This document shows, in pieces, positions 5,962 through 9,257 of a DNA stretch of 9,257 nt. Numbering within the stretch: the first letter of the stretch is position 1; each line of letters starts with the position of its first letter. The DNA lies in the NCBI GenBank assembly GCA_964619785.1, contig CAZUGH010000070.1:1-9257 (forward strand). The letters run 5' to 3'. This stretch comes from CAZUGH01 sp964619785. Its GTDB lineage: Bacteria; Bacillota; Clostridia; Lachnospirales; Lachnospiraceae. The position numbers and the translations under genes are program-made. The notes below the pieces were generated by a model. It was not told the origin of the DNA. It worked only from the letters and a program-made list of their open reading frames with translations, and ran no database searches.

Positions 5962-7419
5962 TTATTCTGATAACTCCTGTGCAAGCGTATGTAATTGTTT
6001 TAAAATCTGTTTAATCTGGTTATTTGCTTCCACAGCATTATTCGCAGTCTTGCTACCTTCTTGCGCAGATGCAGAAACTTCCTCACTCGTAGCTGACAAC
6101 TGAGTGATATTGTCTGAAATCACATCGGTAGAAGCGATGATGTTCGTCATCAATTGTTCTGTCTCATTTATCTTTTCAATCAAATCTGTTACTTCACGTT
6201 CAATCGAAACAAACTTATCATCCGCCGATTGAATCAATCCTGCTTGTTCCATAAAGGAACTTATAGATACATTAACACTATCGATTGCACTTGTCGCATC
6301 TGTCTTTAACTCATTAATAATCTGGGTAATCTCTGTCGTGGCATTCTGCGTCTGTTCGGATAGCTGACGTATTTCATCTGCAACAACGGCAAATCCTTTA
6401 CCAGCCTCACCAGCTCTAGCAGCCTCAATGGAGGCATTCAAAGCCAATAAATTAGTCTGATTCGAAATGCCAGTAATAGTATGTAAAATCTCGTTAACCT
6501 CGTCAACACGGTTTCCTAAACGTGTTGTACTTTCAACGGTAACCTCACTCGACTTACCAAGCTCTTCTGTCTGGGAACGAAGGTTGTCAATCATCTTCAT
6601 TCCTTCATCAATCGTCTGTTTCGCTTCATCAGAAGCATGAATCATATCACTAATCTCACGCTTTGTCGCCTCTGTCTGTGTATGAATATCCATACACATC
6701 TCGGATTGATTCTGAACTGCTTCTGCCGTACTATCAATTGCATTGGCAATCTCAGTCATCGATGTGTCATTTACCTCGATACACTGATTTAATGTATTAA
6801 ATACTGTATTCGAAGACTCAAATGCTTCTGATAACTTGTCCGCCACCTGGCACATCCGTTCATTCGCAGCTTCCTGTGCAAGATTGACCTCACGAACAGA
6901 ATCCAGATTTTCTTTATTAAATTGCGTCAATAGTCTAGTAATCACAATCGTAGTCAGCGCAACTAGTACCAGCACCAAACAAACCAAAAATATCTCATGA
7001 CCAAGTGTTTGATCAAAATCACGTTCTAGTGCCATACGTACCATATGAACAACATTAATCAAAATTACCTCAATATTACCTATCACAACAAGTTTAATAT
7101 TCAGATAAGCCATACAGGCAAATAGAATTGGAAATGCATATACATAGATGCCCGTTTTAGTACTGAAAACCATAAGACCTAGATAGGAAATTGCAGAAAA
7201 TGAAAGCATCAAAATCGCTCCCATCTTACGTTCCTTAAAAATCAAATGACTAAACACTTCACCAATTAGTCCAATTGCAATAATTACAATCGATACAATA
7301 GATTCTGTTGACTGCGTTGTTTGATAATTTCCCAAACCTGATACCAACATACCAAATATACATAGGCTTAGAACAATCAACATTAATCCATTCGTTTTCT
7401 TATATTGTTTTGTATTCAT
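5962..7419 (-). CDS. Methyl-accepting chemotaxis protein with multi-span membrane sensor
   Basis: This is a 485-residue receptor that would pass stimulus information to CheA/CheW and the flagellar motor. Residues about 10-162 hold some six closely packed hydrophobic spans (10-28, 40-60, 67-86, 90-105, 108-125, 143-163) with no large extracellular ligand domain, so sensing probably takes place in or at the membrane. No clear HAMP domain follows; the chain passes directly into a long coiled coil. The hairpin tip is highly conserved: GISNQTNLLALNASIEAARA begins at 317 and GEAGKGFAVVADEIRQLSEQ follows. GGGGAGG lies 8 nt before the ATG. It sits 42 nt after a small membrane protein gene and 13 nt before a HAD phosphatase gene, forming a probable operon. 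Its membrane domain resembles that of the partial gene at 1-341. Confidence 0.93.
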   Translation of the reverse strand: MNTKQYKKTNGLMLIVLSLCIFGMLVSGLGNYQTTQSTESIVSIVIIAIGLIGEVFSHLIFKERKMGAILMLSFSAISYLGLMVFSTKTGIYVYAFPILFACMAYLNIKLVVIGNIEVILINVVHMVRMALERDFDQTLGHEIFLVCLVLVLVALTTIVITRLLTQFNKENLDSVREVNLAQEAANERMCQVADKLSEAFESSNTVFNTLNQCIEVNDTSMTEIANAIDSTAEAVQNQSEMCMDIHTQTEATKREISDMIHASDEAKQTIDEGMKMIDNLRSQTEELGKSSEVTVESTTRLGNRVDEVNEILHTITGISNQTNLLALNASIEAARAGEAGKGFAVVADEIRQLSEQTQNATTEITQIINELKTDATSAIDSVNVSISSFMEQAGLIQSADDKFVSIEREVTDLIEKINETEQLMTNIIASTDVISDNITQLSATSEEVSASAQEGSKTANNAVEANNQIKQILKQLHTLAQELSE

Positions 7420-7434
7420 AGCAATAACCTCCCC

Positions 7435-7463
7435 AGATATGATGTATTTATTATATCATATCT
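7435..7463. promoter_or_regulatory. Inverted repeat bracketing the receptor promoter
   Basis: AGATATGAT (7435-7443) and ATCATATCT (7455-7463) are perfect 9-bp inverted arms separated by 11 nt. The -10 hexamer lies between and partly within them, and the right arm overlaps the stop codon of the upstream gene (7462-7464). The layout would suit a dimeric repressor. As RNA it would form only a weak AU-rich hairpin without a T run, so a terminator is unlikely. Confidence 0.45.
7450..7458 (-). promoter_or_regulatory. Extended -10 promoter of the chemotaxis receptor gene
   Basis: On the minus strand TGATATAAT gives a perfect extended -10 element (TGN followed by TATAAT). The predicted start near 7443 is about 24 nt before the ATG at 7419. 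No correctly spaced -35 box exists; a TTGACT is only 9 nt upstream. Extended -10 promoters can work without one. Confidence 0.5.
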
Positions 7464-7896
7464 AAGTCAAATTACCACTATCTTCGCCCAATAAATAAAA
7501 TAAAACACACTTATAAATAAGTATCATACGAATATCACGATCACAATATCGATTAATCAGAAACTCTACCAATTTGTAAAGAATGCATATGGTTGCCAAC
7601 GAAAATGCACCCATCATAACAATATTAAATGGCAGCAAAATCAGAATACCTATAATAAATATGACATAAGATAAAACCATTAGATAAAAATGCCTACTAA
7701 TTCGAATCGATAGATGAACGGTATCCAACAAATGAAGAAGCATCTGAGCGCGATCCACTTCCGTTCTCTGACATATCTCAAAATAAATATCACAAAATAT
7801 TTCTGTACTTTGTTTTTCATCCAAGCATTTTAGATAATGATTGTATTTTTCTCTACCAAGTTCTCTACAAATTAGTTTGCCTAGCACACTGACCAT
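7462..7896 (-). CDS. Small two-span membrane protein of unknown function
   Basis: I do not recognise this protein. From the ATG at 7896 it is 144 residues. A GTG at 7908 would add four. The ATG is preferred because AGAGGTGG lies 8 nt before it. Counting from the GTG, residues 1-70 are a charged, Cys-containing helical cytoplasmic part. Residues 74-93 and 95-116 are two membrane spans forming a hairpin (for example VIFIIGILILLPF). A charged segment and a hydrophobic C-terminal stretch (127-140) follow. It heads the probable operon with the chemotaxis receptor (42 nt gap) and the HAD phosphatase. A role linked to the receptor is only a guess from position. A likely promoter lies at 8014-8041, giving a leader of about 110 nt. 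Confidence 0.7.
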   Translation of the reverse strand: MVSVLGKLICRELGREKYNHYLKCLDEKQSTEIFCDIYFEICQRTEVDRAQMLLHLLDTVHLSIRISRHFYLMVLSYVIFIIGILILLPFNIVMMGAFSLATICILYKLVEFLINRYCDRDIRMILIYKCVLFYLLGEDSGNLT

Positions 7897-7925
7897 CTGT
7901 CTCACCACCTCTTACCTCATAATCT

Positions 7926-7960
7926 ATAGTATTCACAAAAGTCTTGTTTCGTTATACTAT
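7926..7960 (-). repeat. Inverted repeat in the leader of the small membrane protein gene
   Basis: ATAGTAT (7926-7932) and ATACTAT (7954-7960) are perfect 7-bp inverted arms with a 21-nt loop, inside which ACAA and TTGT can pair further. It lies about 30 nt upstream of the start codon in the predicted leader. It could be an operator or a leader hairpin. The AT-only arms make chance plausible. Confidence 0.3.
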
Positions 7961-8013
7961 TCTCTTTTTTACAATTTGTTCATATTGTCTACACACTATC
8001 CTAAAATATGACA

Positions 8014-8041
8014 ATTATACTATGATTAAAGGTTAAGACAA
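8014..8041 (-). promoter_or_regulatory. Promoter candidate for the membrane protein-receptor-phosphatase operon
   Basis: On the minus strand TTGTCT (8036-8041, four of six) is followed after 16 nt by a perfect TATAAT (8014-8019). It is the best housekeeping-type promoter upstream of the gene starting at 7896 and implies a leader of about 110 nt. Confidence 0.5.
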
Positions 8042-8052
8042 ACAGTCTTACC
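8031..8052 (+). repeat. Small stem-loop
   Basis: GGTTAAGAC, loop AAACA and GTCTTACC pair over 8 bp with one bulged base. It overlaps the -35 box of the minus-strand promoter, so it could act as an operator dyad or as the first hairpin of a plus-strand RNA. Confidence 0.35.
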
Positions 8053-8088
8053 GAACCAAACGCTTACAAGTATCTTTTTTTCATAAAT

Positions 8089-8125
8089 AGGCCTAGTTTT
8101 GTGATACTAGGCTTCTCCTCTTTTT
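8089..8125 (+). terminator. Terminator-like hairpin 1
   Basis: GCCTAGT (8091-8097), loop TTTGTGAT and ACTAGGC (8106-8112) pair perfectly. One A-U and one G-U pair extend the stem to 9 bp. A pyrimidine-rich tail ending in TTTTT (8113-8125) follows on the plus strand only. No plus-strand gene precedes it. Confidence 0.5.
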
Positions 8126-8131
8126 AATAAT

Positions 8132-8167
8132 CCAAAGGAAGATGGTTTCCCCGCCATCTTTTTTTGG
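8132..8167 (+). terminator. Terminator-like hairpin 2
   Basis: Bases 8132-8145 (CCAAAGGAAGATGG) pair with 8154-8167 (CCATCTTTTTTTGG) over 14 positions, two of them G-U, around the loop TTTCCCCG. The T run at 8159-8165 is inside the stem. In minus-strand RNA the two G-U positions become A-C mismatches, so the fold favours plus-strand RNA. Confidence 0.5.
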
Positions 8168-8185
8168 TTGTAGAAATAATCACCC

Positions 8186-8216
8186 AAAAAGGGGCTGTTG
8201 CAACAGCCCCTTTTTT
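8186..8216. terminator. Strong bidirectional terminator of the LRR protein gene
   Basis: AAAAAGGGGCTGTTG (8186-8200) and CAACAGCCCCTTTTT (8201-8215) form a perfect 30-bp palindrome. The folded stem GGGGCTGT/ACAGCCCC closes a four-base loop and is followed by T runs in both directions. It starts about 15 nt after the LRR gene stop, read on the minus strand. Confidence 0.9.
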
Positions 8217-8230
8217 ATTCTTTATTTTTA

Positions 8231-9257
8231 CTACTTATTTTTGTAAGCCGGTATCTTGAACTTCTTCTCGCCTGAATAACGAATTTCCATTTCGTCATCA
8301 ATGTCTGCGTCACCCGAATCCGGAAGTGATTCATACTTCCAATCAAACGATATTACGATAAACAAATCCTTCTTCGGATTAATCTTACACACCTCGGACT
8401 TGTTACCACGGGTATAGCATCCTCCCACTAGCTTATCCTTGCCAGTTTTTGTTTTTTCTTTTATATCAATGCTATAATCCTGCATCTTATATTTGGGATA
8501 TGTATATCCATACTCAAGATCTTCCTTATTCTTCGCCAATGTTCCCCAACGAATATTGTCTTTCAAGGTAATCTTCACTTTGTTCTTAGCAATTCTACGA
8601 ATCTTCACTTTAACAAGCACTGCCACCATATGTGCATCCATCTCCTGCTTTGCAGGGAATCCCTCATATATGTGATCATGATTCTTTGCTTCAAACCAGC
8701 CAAAGAAAATATACCCTTTCCGTTTTACCTTAGGGAGCTTCGGTGCCTTCCCATAGTAGTAATATTTAGGGCATTTTCCTTGTGCTTTACCACCACTATA
8801 ATAATATATAATTTTGTATCTTGCTATCTTCGAAGTCGCCGTCTTGCCTGGTGGTACACTTTTTACTTTCTTGCCGTTTACCTTCCAGGTCTTAGCTCCA
8901 TTGCAATCATCGAGCGGGATCGTTTTGGAAGAATGGTTGATGACTTTGGTGAGCTTAGGCTTCTTGGTTAAATCCGCTTTATAGGTCTTGAGTTTTTTTG
9001 GAATTGTAATCGTGTTTAATTCCTTACATCCCTTAAATGCATTTTTACCAATGTAGGTAACTGTGTCGGGGATAGTTAGATTTTTGAGTGATTTGCAGTT
9101 TATGAATGCTTTTTCTCCGATCTTTCTTAGTCTGTTTGGGAAGTCTACGTTAACCATATTTATACATTTCTCCAAAGCTTTTTCTTTTAATTCTGTTATT
9201 CTGTTGTCACGCGGCAAATTATAGTTCCTGCCTACTGCAGTTTTACCACAAATTAAA
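8231..9257 (-). CDS. BspA-like leucine-rich-repeat surface protein, C-terminal part
   Basis: The minus-strand frame is open from the right edge to the stop at 8231, giving 341 visible residues. The true start lies outside the window. A TTG at 9217 is in frame but is not a convincing start, since the upstream codons (TAVGRNYN) continue without a stop. Visible residues about 20-85 are LRR_5 repeats (KIGEKAFINCKSLKNLTIP, then YIGKNAFKGCKELNTITIP), the TpLRR/BspA type found in secreted adhesins. Residues about 147-216 resemble an InlB B-repeat/Flg_new wall-associated module (KAPKLPKVKRKGYIFFGWFE). The last 125 residues match nothing I recognise and are rich in Lys, Tyr and Asp. No LPXTG anchor or C-terminal membrane span is seen. 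An extracellular location is inferred. The strong terminator at 8186 follows. Confidence 0.85.
   Translation of the reverse strand, partial: LICGKTAVGRNYNLPRDNRITELKEKALEKCINMVNVDFPNRLRKIGEKAFINCKSLKNLTIPDTVTYIGKNAFKGCKELNTITIPKKLKTYKADLTKKPKLTKVINHSSKTIPLDDCNGAKTWKVNGKKVKSVPPGKTATSKIARYKIIYYYSGGKAQGKCPKYYYYGKAPKLPKVKRKGYIFFGWFEAKNHDHIYEGFPAKQEMDAHMVAVLVKVKIRRIAKNKVKITLKDNIRWGTLAKNKEDLEYGYTYPKYKMQDYSIDIKEKTKTGKDKLVGGCYTRGNKSEVCKINPKKDLFIVISFDWKYESLPDSGDADIDDEMEIRYSGEKKFKIPAYKNK

Larger units (their letters stand above)
7897..8230. other. Non-coding region with a cluster of hairpins
   Basis: No open frame with codon structure or ribosome binding site is seen on either strand in these 334 nt. 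The left half carries the leader and promoter of the minus-strand operon. The right half holds four stem-loops at 8031-8052, 8089-8114, 8132-8167 and 8186-8215. Only the last is clearly needed, as the terminator of the LRR protein gene. The others have no plus-strand gene to terminate. Confidence 0.75.

Noticed and set aside
8493..8971. Plus-strand open frames opposite the LRR gene
   Set aside because: They are antisense shadows with no ribosome binding site or family resemblance.
1..9257. CRISPR arrays, tRNA or rRNA genes, insertion sequences
   Set aside because: No regularly spaced repeats, tRNA cloverleaf, transposase or terminal inverted repeats with target duplications were seen.

Overview
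The window looks like chromosomal DNA from a low-GC Gram-positive anaerobe of the class Clostridia, most plausibly Lachnospiraceae. The reasons are AT-rich DNA, a flavin reductase-rubredoxin fusion of the Hrb type, a PdaB-like sporulation deacetylase, a multi-membrane-span chemotaxis receptor and a BspA-type leucine-rich-repeat surface protein. The placement is inferred from gene content, not from a marker gene.

Left part (1-3199, all minus strand, read right to left): hrb-like flavoprotein/rubredoxin, a MepA-like MATE exporter, a Cof-type HAD phosphatase whose start overlaps the MATE stop by 8 nt, then the N-terminal membrane half of a sensor protein cut by the window edge. The hrb-like gene has a near-consensus promoter (TTGACA-17-TACAAT). 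A 12-bp inverted repeat resembling a Fur/PerR box lies over the expected transcription start. MATE has its own likely promoter.

Middle part (3200-5290): a divergent plus-strand polysaccharide deacetylase, then a rearranged-looking stretch. A minus-strand small helical protein (4270-4650) and a plus-strand DUF134 helix-turn-helix fragment (from about 4654) meet head to head, and each lacks its N-terminal part at the same point. The DUF134 fragment runs in frame into an intact NifX/NifB-type cluster-binding protein (4846-5238) that has its own strong ribosome binding site. This reads as a deletion scar that removed a shared divergent promoter region and both N-termini. A bidirectional terminator follows.

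Right part (5289-7908, minus strand): a likely three-gene operon of a two-span membrane protein, a methyl-accepting chemotaxis protein and a HAD-IA phosphatase. A perfect 9-bp inverted repeat brackets an extended -10 promoter in front of the receptor gene.

From 7909 to 8230 there is no gene. Instead there are several hairpins in a row, and the G-U pairs in two of them fit a plus-strand RNA better than a minus-strand one. The window ends in the C-terminal part of a secreted-type LRR protein (minus strand) whose reading frame stays open to the right edge.

No complete undescribed system is evident. The items most worth following are the head-to-head truncation junction near 4651, the Fur/PerR-like site at hrb, and the hairpin cluster at 8031-8215.
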